DNA from: Gammaproteobacteria bacterium UBA5078
GTDB taxonomy: Bacteria; Pseudomonadota; Gammaproteobacteria; Pseudomonadales; Pseudohongiellaceae
Reading direction: 5' to 3'
NCBI GenBank assembly: GCA_002416505.1
Contig: DIAM01000020.1
Span: 161,077-225,076 of the forward strand
Length of the DNA stretch: 64,000 bases
Both the position numbers and the translations under genes were made by a program. Positions 56,665 through 64,000 of the stretch are shown piece after piece. A model generated the notes under the pieces. The model was not told the origin of the DNA. It did not search any database and saw only the letters and a program-made list of their open reading frames with translations. Positions within the stretch are counted from its first letter, which is position 1; each line of letters begins with the position of its first letter.

Positions 56665-57307
56665 GCAGCACCGCCCCCATAGTGGTCTAGATCAACTGAT
56701 CGTCCAATTCGATCAGGCACTGCGCACCCTTATCCCGGGCAGTAGCACAGCAAAGCGTGCCTCCCCGGCCGCGCGCCTGCCCGAGGCCGAATTGGATGCA
56801 AGCGAGCGCATACGCGCCGCAGGTCTGATGCGCATCAACCACACCGGCGAGGTCTGCGCACAGGCGCTCTATCAAGGGCAGGCCCTTACAGCAAAACTGC
56901 CCGACATCCGGCACGCCATGGAAGAGGCTGCGCAAGAGGAAGTGGATCACCTAGCTTGGTGCGAGCAGAGACTGCAGGACTTGGATAGCCGCGCGAGCCT
57001 GCTCAACCCAGCTTGGTACGCGATGTCTTTCGGATTGGGCGCTGCCGCCGGGCTTGCCGGCGACAAATGGAGCCTAGGCTTTGTTGCCGAAACCGAAGAG
57101 CAGGTGTGTGAGCATCTCAAGGAGCATCTGGAACGCTTGCCCGCGCACGACGCGAGGAGCAAAGCGGTATTACAGCAGATGTTAGTCGACGAGAAGATCC
57201 ACGGCGACACCGCCCGTCAAGCCGGTGGAGCCTCTCTGCCACTGCCAGTCAAACTCGGCATGCAAATGCTCTCAGTCGTGATGAAGAAGACTGCCTACCG
57301 CCTCTAG
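56657..57307 (+). CDS. coq7: 2-polyprenyl-3-methyl-6-methoxy-1,4-benzoquinone monooxygenase
   Basis: The 216-residue di-iron hydroxylase has ligands in [47 protein letters not shown] and DEKIHGDTA. It performs the C6 hydroxylation of ubiquinone synthesis in pseudomonads and relatives that lack UbiF. It overlaps purD by 8 bp and is convergent with the OsmC gene, two bases apart. Confidence 0.95.
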   Translation: MSEQHRPHSGLDQLIVQFDQALRTLIPGSSTAKRASPAARLPEAELDASERIRAAGLMRINHTGEVCAQALYQGQALTAKLPDIRHAMEEAAQEEVDHLAWCEQRLQDLDSRASLLNPAWYAMSFGLGAAAGLAGDKWSLGFVAETEEQVCEHLKEHLERLPAHDARSKAVLQQMLVDEKIHGDTARQAGGASLPLPVKLGMQMLSVVMKKTAYRL

Positions 57308-57309
57308 CG

Positions 57310-57729
57310 CTAGGCTTCCACAATTTCGAAATCGTGTGTGATGTGCACCCCACCCTTCTCTAGCATGATCGTTGCGGAGCAGTATTTCTCTGCGGACAAG
57401 GCCACCGCTTTGGCGACCTGCTTCTCGCTCAGATCCTTGCCAGTGACGCGGAAGTGCAGATGAATACTCTCGAACACGGCAGGCACGGCATCCGCACGCT
57501 CGGCTTGTAGTTCCGCCACGCAGCCGGTCACGTTCTGACGAGCTTTTTTCAGAATGCTGACAACGTCATAGGAGGAGCAGCCGCCCACACCTATCAACAG
57601 CATTTCCATGGGTCGAATGCCTATATTGTGGCCGCCACTGGACTCGGGGCCTTCCATCAGAACACTGTGGCCACTGCCGGACTCACCAAGGAACATTACT
57701 TCGTCTACCCAGCGCACTTTCGCTTTCAT
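57310..57729 (-). CDS. OsmC family protein (YhfA-like)
   Basis: About 139 residues. The OsmC fold is recognisable from GPESSGGHNIGIRPMEML, VGGCSSYDVVSILKKARQ with the conserved Cys, and AVALSAEKYCSATIML with the second Cys. The paired Cys suggest thiol-dependent peroxide or hydroperoxide chemistry, but the YhfA branch has no proven substrate. The start is either of two consecutive ATGs (57729 or 57732) after AGAGG. It lies between coq7 and crp, as in Pseudomonas. Confidence 0.88.
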   Translation of the reverse strand: MKAKVRWVDEVMFLGESGSGHSVLMEGPESSGGHNIGIRPMEMLLIGVGGCSSYDVVSILKKARQNVTGCVAELQAERADAVPAVFESIHLHFRVTGKDLSEKQVAKAVALSAEKYCSATIMLEKGGVHITHDFEIVEA

Positions 57730-57829
57730 CATCGCCTCTCTCTTGCTAATGTCAGAACTACCTTTGCGGACAGTTCGCAGTGAGGCGGCAGATTACCACA
57801 GTCAATCGCGAAGGACGAAGCGGCAAACA

Positions 57830-57860
57830 TTCACAGTATTCGCAGACTGTGGTATACAAT
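57830..57860 (+). promoter_or_regulatory. Probable promoter of crp
   Basis: TTCACA (57830-57835) and TATACA (57853-57858) are 17 bp apart; TACAAT two bases further is an alternative -10. A CRP half-site TGTGA follows at about 57862-57866 without a matching second half. Confidence 0.55.
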
Positions 57861-57938
57861 TGTGATGCTGTCGATTTAACGCACACACGAACACCTACTG
57901 CGTACAAAGTAATGCTTTTGGGGAAGGAGAATAACAAT

Positions 57939-58574
57939 ATGGCGCCTATGGCTATCACGCCACATATTAAGGACTTGGAAAATTTCTTAACCAATTGCCA
58001 TCGACGACGCTACCCAAATCGCAGCACCATCATTTACGAAGGCGATTCCTGTAATACGCTGTACTACATCATTGAAGGGTCGGTTTCCGTTGTACTCGAA
58101 GATGATGATGGCAAGGAGGTCGTCATCGCCTATCTCAACCCGGGCGATTTTTTCGGCGAAATGGGCCTGTTCGAGCAGAAAGAGGCGCGCAGCGCCTGGT
58201 GCCGTACTCGCAGTGCCTGCGAGATCGCGGAGATAAGCTATGCTAACTTCAATAGCTATATTCGCTCCCACCCCGAGATCGTCTTCACCATCGGTAAACA
58301 GATGGCGCATCGCCTACGCAATACCACCCGTAAGGTAGGGGATCTTGCGTTCTATGATGTCACGGGACGCATCGCACGCACCCTCATAGAGCTCAGTAAA
58401 GAGCCCGATGCGATGACCCATCCGGACGGCATGCAGATCAAGATTACGAGGCAGGAATTGGGACGCTTGGTGAACTGTTCCAGAGAGATGGCTGGCCGCG
58501 TGCTCAAGACCCTAGAAGAGCAAGAACTTATCCATGTTAAGGGTAAGACCATCGTCGTTTTCGGTACGCGCTAA
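57939..58574 (+). CDS. crp: cAMP receptor protein, Crp/Vfr type
   Basis: The protein has 211 residues from the ATG at 57939, with AAGGAG nine bases upstream; the longer frame is unsupported. N-terminal cyclic-nucleotide domain (STIIYEGDSCNTLYYIIEGSV, GDFFGEMGLFE, RSAWCRT) and C-terminal HTH (KITRQELGRLVNCSREMAGRV, then LKTLEEQ). It is close in length and motif to Vfr of Pseudomonas, a cAMP-dependent global regulator. The same neighbourhood (trpGDC, OsmC-like, coq7) is found around vfr. Confidence 0.95.
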   Translation: MAPMAITPHIKDLENFLTNCHRRRYPNRSTIIYEGDSCNTLYYIIEGSVSVVLEDDDGKEVVIAYLNPGDFFGEMGLFEQKEARSAWCRTRSACEIAEISYANFNSYIRSHPEIVFTIGKQMAHRLRNTTRKVGDLAFYDVTGRIARTLIELSKEPDAMTHPDGMQIKITRQELGRLVNCSREMAGRVLKTLEEQELIHVKGKTIVVFGTR

Positions 58575-58589
58575 ACGCCATTGGCGTTT
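58573..58589. terminator. Compact bidirectional hairpin between crp and its convergent neighbour
   Basis: AAACGCC-ATT-GGCGTTT is a 7-bp stem with a 3-nt loop. Its arms overlap the stop codons of both convergent genes. The T-runs are only three bases long, so termination would be weak. Confidence 0.5.
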
Positions 58590-59319
58590 ATGCCGCACGG
58601 TCTGTGTAATATTCTTGACCACTCTCTTCGCGCGCGGCGCTATCTAGTATCTGCTGCTTGCGCGTGAGAATCAGTTGCAACTTCTCCTCACCCTCCGGCC
58701 CCTTCAGCGGCCCATTCAACAGATAGCTCTCTGCCGCTCTATAATGACCCAGGGCCTTCTTTGCGTCGGCATTGGCCATGGCCTGCTCCGCCATGTGAAT
58801 ATTCGAATTCACGCCTACCAGGGCGCTCAGCATGCCTAGATGCCTTGCAGTGGACTCCAAGGCTTCGCCGCTAACCTTGCGCACCTCGTAGAGATGCCGA
58901 ATCAGGGCCAAGGCATCGTTGATATGGGCGCGCGCCTTAGTCACTTCGCGCTCGCTGCTGAAGCTAGTCTTGCTATCTACCCTAGAGCGCTTCGCATCGC
59001 CCCCCGCTCCCTTGTCGGCAGCACTGCTGCCCTGCCGCACTTCTGGCTCAGCGCCTCGTGCCGGGTCCAGCTTCTGAATACGCACTAGATCGCTCTTCAA
59101 GGCCTGGCCGAGCACCCGCGCAACTTCGGGATTGTCATCGACCTGTTTCAGGTTCGCGATGACGCTGATGATGGAGGCGCGGCGCCTATCCAGAGCGGCC
59201 AAACGATAGAGGCGAATCACGTTCCGTTCCTGACGCTCTTGGGCCAAATGCACAAGCACCAGCGAGCCGACCATTAAGGCAGCGAGCATGAAGAGAGTTG
59301 GGGCGTTGGATAAAAACAT
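58588..59319 (-). CDS. Single-pass membrane protein of unknown function
   Basis: About 243 residues from the ATG at 59319; an ATG at 59352 is an alternative and neither has a good ribosome binding site. One N-terminal helix (LFMLAALMVGSLVLVHLAQ) is followed by charged helices (RLYRLAALDRRRASIISVIA), a low-complexity Ser/Lys/Asp linker (about residues 105-130) and a second helical block (ARAHINDALALIRHLYEV, AEQAMANADAKKALGHYRAA) that looks TPR-like. Cytoplasmic facing if N-out. No family recognised. Confidence 0.72.
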   Translation of the reverse strand: MFLSNAPTLFMLAALMVGSLVLVHLAQERQERNVIRLYRLAALDRRRASIISVIANLKQVDDNPEVARVLGQALKSDLVRIQKLDPARGAEPEVRQGSSAADKGAGGDAKRSRVDSKTSFSSEREVTKARAHINDALALIRHLYEVRKVSGEALESTARHLGMLSALVGVNSNIHMAEQAMANADAKKALGHYRAAESYLLNGPLKGPEGEEKLQLILTRKQQILDSAAREESGQEYYTDRAA

Positions 59320-59422
59320 TGGGCACCGAGGCAACGGATGAGTTTTTCGCATATTGCGATTACTTATCTGTTATCGGCGCTTTTGGGGAGAGGTTTACTC
59401 ATTTCGTTGTAAAAGAGGCAAA

Positions 59423-59833
59423 TCAGAGAAGAATTAGGCCCCAGACCATCGCCACCGTCACCATGCCAAGAAATACGGCGGCTGAGCCTATATCCTTGGC
59501 CTGCCGGGATAACTCATGATATTCGCTGCCAACCCTGTCTACGACAGCTTCGACCGCGGTGTTAAGGAGCTCGATAATCATCAGCAATATGATGCTGCCT
59601 ATTAGAAGCACCCTCTCAACCTGCGTCTGCCCTGCATAGAGCGCAACCGGGGTGAGCACAAGCAGGGTAAGCACCTCCAAACGAAATGCCTCTTCACTAG
59701 CGAACGCCGCGCGCAGCCCGGCGAAGGAATAGCGCGCCGCTGCGATCAGGCGTGGAATGCCATGACGCTTCGGAGGGATCGGGGGTGGCACGGCCCCTTC
59801 TAAATCTTCGTCAAGATCGGGAGGTTTCGCCAT
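59423..59833 (-). CDS. dgkA: Diacylglycerol kinase
   Basis: The protein has 136 residues from the ATG at 59833; the longer frame uses a TTG inside trpC. Three membrane helices with the DgkA motifs EAFRLEVL in the surface helix and IELLNTAVEAVVDRV in helix two, which hold the catalytic and magnesium-binding Glu residues. It recycles diacylglycerol to phosphatidic acid. A Pro-rich N-terminal extension (PPPIPPKR) is not in the E. coli enzyme. It begins one base after the trpC stop. Confidence 0.94.
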   Translation of the reverse strand: MAKPPDLDEDLEGAVPPPIPPKRHGIPRLIAAARYSFAGLRAAFASEEAFRLEVLTLLVLTPVALYAGQTQVERVLLIGSIILLMIIELLNTAVEAVVDRVGSEYHELSRQAKDIGSAAVFLGMVTVAMVWGLILL

Positions 59834-59834
59834 A

Positions 59835-60629
59835 TCACGCAAACAACTCTTGTAGTTTCAAGCCAGGATTAGGGGCGCGCATGAAAGTCTCGCCGATCAG
59901 GAAACCGTAGATCCCCTTGGCGAGCATCGCCTGCACATCGCGCGCATCGTGTATGCCACTTTCGGTCACCAATACCACGCCCTGCGGCAAGCGCTGCGCG
60001 AGTCTATAGCTTACGCCAAGATCCGTCTCGAAGGTGTGTAAATTGCGATTATTCACGCCGATCAGGTCGAAGCCCGCCTCAAGCGCGATGTCCAGCTCGG
60101 CCTCATCGTGTACCTCTACCAGAACGTCTAAGCGCATCTGCTTGGCATAGCTCGCCAACTCGTGCAACTGCGTGGGAGACAGGGCCGCCACAATGAGCAG
60201 CACGCAATCTGCCCCGATTACCTTAGCCTCCGCGACTTGATACGGGTCGATGATAAAGTCTTTGCGTATGACTGGCAGCGAGGTGGCTTCACGGGCCTGC
60301 TGCAGGTATTCGATGCCGCCCTGGAAAAACTCTCGATCGGTGAGAACGGAAAGGCAGGCTGCGCCAGCGCTTTCGTATTGGGAGGCGATCAAGGCTGGGT
60401 CGAAATCCGCGCGGATCAGGCCCTTGCTTGGCGAGGCCTTCTTGATCTCCGCGATGATCGCCGGCCTACGCGCCTCTATGCGTGTGCGTAAGGCCCCGAT
60501 GAAATCGCGACGATCGTGATTGTCTTTGGCGCTCAACTCCAGCGCATCCAAACTCGTGATCGCGCTGTCGCGGGCTATCTCGAGATGCTTCTGGGCGATT
60601 ATTTTCTGCAAGATTGTGGCGGTGTTCAT
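59835..60629 (-). CDS. trpC: Indole-3-glycerol-phosphate synthase
   Basis: This 264-residue TIM barrel has PAIIAEIKKASPSKGLIR, SVLTDREFFQGG, PVIRKDFIIDPYQV, LIGVNNRNLHTF and VTESGI. It closes the indole ring in tryptophan synthesis. It is a monofunctional TrpC without the PRAI domain. Middle of trpG-trpD-trpC, 12 bp after trpD. Confidence 0.97.
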   Translation of the reverse strand: MNTATILQKIIAQKHLEIARDSAITSLDALELSAKDNHDRRDFIGALRTRIEARRPAIIAEIKKASPSKGLIRADFDPALIASQYESAGAACLSVLTDREFFQGGIEYLQQAREATSLPVIRKDFIIDPYQVAEAKVIGADCVLLIVAALSPTQLHELASYAKQMRLDVLVEVHDEAELDIALEAGFDLIGVNNRNLHTFETDLGVSYRLAQRLPQGVVLVTESGIHDARDVQAMLAKGIYGFLIGETFMRAPNPGLKLQELFA

Positions 60630-60641
60630 AGTCGTTCTTTT

Positions 60642-61670
60642 TTAGTCCTCGAAACCACTAGTGAAGGTGGCTAGTTGCTCGAGCTTGCGCAGGGCGGCAC
60701 CACTTTTCATAATCTGCTGCGCACGGCGCACCCCTGCTGCGATACTGTCCTCTACATTTGCCGCATAGAGCGCCGCGCCGGCATTGAGCGCCACGATATC
60801 GCCGGCATCTTCGTCCTCATAGCTCAAGGCTTTGCGCACTAAGGCTAGGCTTTGTTGGGCATTTCCTATCTGCAAGTTAGCGAACCCGTCGCGACGCCGC
60901 ATCCCGAACTGCTCCGGAGAGATACTGTAATGGCTTATCTGCCCATTATGCAGCTCGCCTACTCGAGTCGCGGCACTGATACTGATCTCGTCCAGACCAT
61001 CTTCGGCGGCCACGATAAGGACGTGTTTGCTGCCAAGGCTGGCTAGGACATCTAACATCACCTCGATCCACTGGGCATCGTTAACCCCCAGCAATTGATT
61101 GGGCGCCGAGGCCGGATTAGTCAAGGGCCCGAGCAGGTTGAAAATTGTGCGCATGCCAATCTCTTTGCGCGGCCCTATCACATGTTTCATGGCGCTATGG
61201 TGGCCAGGGGCAAACATGAAGCCAACGCCGACCTCGTCGATACACTCGGCGACCTGTGCAGGGTGCAGCGCAAGCTTTACGCCCGCAGCCTCTAGCACGT
61301 CAGCACTGCCACTCTTGCTGGTCGCACCACGATTGCCATGCTTGGCGACTTGAGCGCCGGCACAGGCCGCCACCATCGCCGCGGCGGTAGAGATATTGAA
61401 GGTGTCTGTGCCCGTGCCACCAGTGCCGCAGGTATCGACTAAGTGTCCGTTGTCGACGATGTCTACGCGCGTCACAAGCTCTCGCATCACACGCGTCGCC
61501 CCTAGGAGCTCTGCCGCGCAGATTCCCTTAAGCTGCAGGCTTACGAGAAACGCGGCGATCTGCGCGTCGGTCATCTCGCCCTGCATGATGCCGCGCATCA
61601 GCTGGGTCATTTGCGCTTCGCTTAGGTCTTGGCGCTGTGCTAGCTGGCGAATTGCCGCTTTAATATCCAT
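60642..61670 (-). CDS. trpD: Anthranilate phosphoribosyltransferase
   Basis: The 342-residue enzyme has the signature DTCGTGGTGTDTFNIST, KHGNRGATSKSGSADVLEA and RTIFNLLGPLTNPA. It transfers phosphoribose from PRPP to anthranilate. Same strand and 12 bp from both neighbours, so trpGDC is one operon. Confidence 0.97.
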   Translation of the reverse strand: MDIKAAIRQLAQRQDLSEAQMTQLMRGIMQGEMTDAQIAAFLVSLQLKGICAAELLGATRVMRELVTRVDIVDNGHLVDTCGTGGTGTDTFNISTAAAMVAACAGAQVAKHGNRGATSKSGSADVLEAAGVKLALHPAQVAECIDEVGVGFMFAPGHHSAMKHVIGPRKEIGMRTIFNLLGPLTNPASAPNQLLGVNDAQWIEVMLDVLASLGSKHVLIVAAEDGLDEISISAATRVGELHNGQISHYSISPEQFGMRRRDGFANLQIGNAQQSLALVRKALSYEDEDAGDIVALNAGAALYAANVEDSIAAGVRRAQQIMKSGAALRKLEQLATFTSGFED

Positions 61671-61682
61671 GGCTTATGCTCT

Positions 61683-62270
61683 TTACACTCTTCCTACATC
61701 GAGGAAGTTCTTCAAAAGTTGATGACCGTGCTCACTCAGGATCGACTCGGGGTGGAACTGCACGCCTTCGATAGAGAGCGTGCGGTGGCGTACTCCCATA
61801 ATCTCGTCGACCCGGCCGTCGGCCTGCTCGGTCCATGCCGTAATCTCGAGGCACTCGGGCAGGGTGTCCTTCTCGATCACGAGGGAATGATAGCGGGTGG
61901 CAGTGAACGGATTGCTTAGCCCCGCGAATACCCCCTTGCCATAATGGTGCATCTCGGACAGCTTACCGTGCATGACCTTATTGGCGCGCACGATCTTGCC
62001 GCCAAAGGCCTGCCCGATGCTCTGATGCCCGAGACAGATACCGAGAATGGGAATCTTGCCGCCGAAATGGTGAATCGTCTCGACCGAAATGCCTGCCTCG
62101 TTTGGCGTGCAGGGGCCGGGAGAGATCACGATCTTCTCGGGAGCCAAGCGCTCGATCTCATCGATTGTGATGGCATCGTTACGGTAGACCCGCACATCCG
62201 CCCCTAATTCACCCAAATACTGGACGATGTTATAGGTAAAGGAGTCGTAATTATCAATCATTAACAGCAT
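61683..62270 (-). CDS. trpG: Anthranilate/aminodeoxychorismate synthase glutaminase subunit
   Basis: The protein has 195 residues from the ATG at 62270, with GAGGAAA eight bases upstream. Class I glutaminase triad: Cys in [13 protein letters not shown], and His and Glu in [27 protein letters not shown] is the usual TrpG/PabA start. It supplies ammonia to TrpE (not in this window) and may be shared with PabB. It heads trpGDC; the corA start region is divergent. Confidence 0.95.
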   Translation of the reverse strand: MLLMIDNYDSFTYNIVQYLGELGADVRVYRNDAITIDEIERLAPEKIVISPGPCTPNEAGISVETIHHFGGKIPILGICLGHQSIGQAFGGKIVRANKVMHGKLSEMHHYGKGVFAGLSNPFTATRYHSLVIEKDTLPECLEITAWTEQADGRVDEIMGVRHRTLSIEGVQFHPESILSEHGHQLLKNFLDVGRV

Positions 62271-62428
62271 GTGCAGGCTTTCCTCTAGAGCGCCCCAATC
62301 CGGCGTCGGGAATTCTAGCATGGAAAGAATCGCCGCTTCTGCCCCTGCCTGCGATCTTGCCACGAAGCTGGCGTACGCAAAGTGGCAGTCATGCTACCAT
62401 ATTGGGCACTCCAAACGCCGAGGCGAGC

Positions 62429-63508
62429 ATGGCAAAACGCAGCAAGAAAACGACTCTGATCAGAAAGCGCGGCCGCAAGGTAGGCCAGCCGCCTGGCACC
62501 CTCGTCCATGTCGGAGAGCAGCATTCGGAGAACACTTCCCTAACACTCGTGCGTTATAACCAAGACCTCTATTCGGAGCAGGTATTACAGCAAGTCGGCG
62601 ACATCGATCGCACTGCCCTTCCCGAGCAGGTGCTGTGGTGCCAGGTGGAGGGTGTACACGACGCGGCAGTGGTGCAAGCGCTAGGCGATAAATTTCAACT
62701 ACACCCCTTAGTGATGGAGGACATCCTCAACACCGATCAACGCCCTAAGCTCGAGATGCATGAGGATTACCTCTATATCGTCGTGAAGACGCTAGAGTTC
62801 AATACAGAGACAAGCCAAGCCCGCGCCGAACAGATCAGCCTCGTGCTGGGCGACGGCTTCCTTCTCTCCTTTCAAGAGAACAGCACCGAACTGTTTCAAG
62901 GGGTTCGCAATCGCCTCAGTTCCGGCCGCCGACTTCGTGCGCTGCGCGCCGATTATCTCGCCTATGCCTTGATCGACACCCTAGTCGACAATTACTTCCT
63001 ATTGTTGGAAAAATTCGGCGACAACGTGGAGCTGCTTGAGGAAGAGCTGCTCAACAACCCTACCCCAGAAACCCTGGCGAAGATCCATCACTATAAACGT
63101 GAAATGCTATTGCTGCGCAAGGTGGTCTGGCCGCTGCGCGAGGTGTTAGTGAGCCTGAGTCGCGACGAGAGCGATCTAGTGACCCGGGACACTCAGATGT
63201 ATGTGCGCGATGTTTATGACCATACGATTCATATTATGGATAGCATCGACACGATCCGAGACCTGCTCGCTGGAATGTTAGACCTGTACATCTCCAGCGT
63301 CAGCAATCACATGAACGAGATCATGAAGGTGTTGACGATATTCGCCTCGATCTTCATGCCCCTAACCTTCATCGCGGGGGTCTACGGCATGAACTTTCAG
63401 CACATGCCCGAACTAAGCATGCCCTGGGGCTATCCCATCGCGATAGGAGTGATGGTCACGATCGGCGTAAGCCTGGCCGCGTACTTCCGCTGGAAGAAGT
63501 GGTTATAA
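62429..63508 (+). CDS. corA: CorA-type magnesium/cobalt transporter
   Basis: About 359 residues from the ATG at 62429, after GAGGCGAGC. A soluble N-terminal domain (QVEGVHDAAVVQALGDKF, LVMEDILNTDQRPKLEMHEDY) and long stalk helix lead to two C-terminal helices with the selectivity motif GVYGMNF and a basic tail RWKKWL. It imports magnesium, and possibly cobalt or nickel, as a pentamer. The unusually basic start (AKRSKKTTLIRKRGRK) is noted. Confidence 0.95.
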   Translation: MAKRSKKTTLIRKRGRKVGQPPGTLVHVGEQHSENTSLTLVRYNQDLYSEQVLQQVGDIDRTALPEQVLWCQVEGVHDAAVVQALGDKFQLHPLVMEDILNTDQRPKLEMHEDYLYIVVKTLEFNTETSQARAEQISLVLGDGFLLSFQENSTELFQGVRNRLSSGRRLRALRADYLAYALIDTLVDNYFLLLEKFGDNVELLEEELLNNPTPETLAKIHHYKREMLLLRKVVWPLREVLVSLSRDESDLVTRDTQMYVRDVYDHTIHIMDSIDTIRDLLAGMLDLYISSVSNHMNEIMKVLTIFASIFMPLTFIAGVYGMNFQHMPELSMPWGYPIAIGVMVTIGVSLAAYFRWKKWL

Positions 63509-63550
63509 ATCGGAACGAGATCGGTGTCTGTGGCCCCTTAGGAGTGTAAA

Positions 63551-63580
63551 CGCGCTGCGCGGTAGGGGCTGCTGTGAGAC
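63551..63580. repeat. Partial copy of the long palindromic repeat
   Basis: The segment CGCGCTGCGCGGTAGGGGCTG matches the left arm of the element at 17232-17343 (20 of 21). The right arm is absent within the window; the following bases belong to the next gene's end. Confidence 0.6.
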
Positions 63581-64000
63581 TACGAGCCCGCCTTCTCGCG
63601 GACTCGTAGCGTCTCTAGGAATGGGCCTGGGTTCTCGATAACGTCGAAGTCTTGGCCTTGCGGAAGGCAGCTCGGGCGCACGTGTTTGACTAGTCGCTCG
63701 AGCGGATCGCAGAACAGCATATCGAATGCCAATCGATCTACACCATACAGACCGCGATGCAGCATATTCGCCGAGAAAATTAGTAAGTCCCCACGCCCCA
63801 TCGCCACAACTTCAGTGTTAGGAAGCTCCTCACAGTTTTTCCTTCCCCCTCGCTCCATGCGCACCCCATACTCCTCGTCCGTGTCCCAACGCACATGACT
63901 ACCCGGCACTAGTTCCAGCCCCCGCTCCGGCATCAGCGCAAGACGCATATGCAGCACATTGATGTTGTTTAACTCCGCGCGCTGCACCGCATCCGGTTCG
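63580..64000 (-). CDS. Phytanoyl-CoA dioxygenase (PhyH)-like protein, N-terminus outside window
   Basis: The frame is open to the right edge; the visible 139 codons form the C-terminal part. LELVPGSHVRWD and DLLIFSANMLHRG are the PhyH motifs: the first matches the PGSH strand and the second holds a distal His of the Fe(II)/2-oxoglutarate site. The first His/Asp iron ligands would lie beyond the edge or early in the visible part. Substrate unknown. Confidence 0.7.
   Translation of the reverse strand, partial: EPDAVQRAELNNINVLHMRLALMPERGLELVPGSHVRWDTDEEYGVRMERGGRKNCEELPNTEVVAMGRGDLLIFSANMLHRGLYGVDRLAFDMLFCDPLERLVKHVRPSCLPQGQDFDVIENPGPFLETLRVREKAGS

Noticed and set aside
57862..57879. Full CRP-binding site for crp autoregulation
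   Set aside because: Only the TGTGA half is present; the second half does not match TCACA.

Overview
The window is a piece of a moderately GC-rich gammaproteobacterial chromosome, most like the marine lineages around Pseudomonadales/Cellvibrionales. The evidence is gene content and order. One block reads (dsbD remnant)-aroQ-accB-accC-prmA-DUF3426-dusB-fis-purH-purD, and another reads coq7-osmC-like-crp/vfr-dgkA-trpC-trpD-trpG. Both orders are familiar from Pseudomonas. fabA-fabB, tesA divergent from a YbbA/YbbP ABC pair, type II AroQ, a Vfr-like Crp and Coq7 fit the same group. I do not commit to a genus. Almost everything is chromosomal housekeeping. I see no prophage, insertion sequence, integrase, CRISPR array or rRNA operon.

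Layout. 1-8.1 kb: a cut-off permuted NlpC/P60 hydrolase, an aldehyde dehydrogenase with an overlapping VOC protein, SlyD, an SDR, a nitronate monooxygenase-like flavoprotein, a TonB-dependent receptor and a NudL-type Nudix hydrolase. 8.1-17.1 kb: a diguanylate cyclase, a dienelactone hydrolase, a peroxiredoxin, an ElyC/DUF218 protein, a secreted trypsin-like protease, two tiny membrane proteins, a LON-domain protein, Mpl, UbiX and a PPi-type phosphofructokinase. 17.1-17.8 kb: a gene-poor island of tandem and palindromic repeats. 17.8-30.8 kb: PdxH, a MORN protein, the YbbA/YbbP-like ABC pair, TesA, PdxJ, an esterase, Bcp, CobB, a thioesterase, a secreted amidase and an M20 peptidase. 30.9-37.1 kb: an iron-type TonB receptor with a PepSY membrane protein behind a Fur-like box, then a subclass-B3-like metallo-beta-lactamase-fold enzyme with two related secreted proteins of unknown function. 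37.1-45.0 kb: a second repeat island, tRNA-Thr(TGT), Pgi, a retropepsin-RimK fusion, a GNAT and the nucleotide-sugar set manC-galU-manB. 45.2-64 kb: fabAB, then the acc/fis/pur and coq7/crp/trp blocks joined end to end, then CorA and a cut-off PhyH-like dioxygenase.

How genes work together. Pgi and the PPi-type PFK supply reversible upper glycolysis, and ManB, ManC and GalU turn hexose phosphates into GDP-mannose and UDP-glucose for surface glycans. FabA and FabB make unsaturated fatty acids from malonyl units supplied through AccBC. PdxJ and PdxH make PLP. UbiX and Coq7 are both ubiquinone steps. Mpl and perhaps ElyC act in envelope maintenance. The Fur-boxed receptor and PepSY protein form an iron-uptake unit.

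The less ordinary points are: a free-standing DsbD alpha domain where a full DsbD is expected; the paired secreted proteins beside the MBL-fold enzyme; the fused retropepsin-RimK protein; and at least three families of short intergenic repeats (a 14-bp tandem array, a long imperfect palindrome with a partial second copy, and a roughly 85-bp element present at two loci). I found no clear defence, secretion or biosynthetic system that would count as a wholly new machine. Many gene starts were set from Shine-Dalgarno position and family N-termini rather than from the longest frame.
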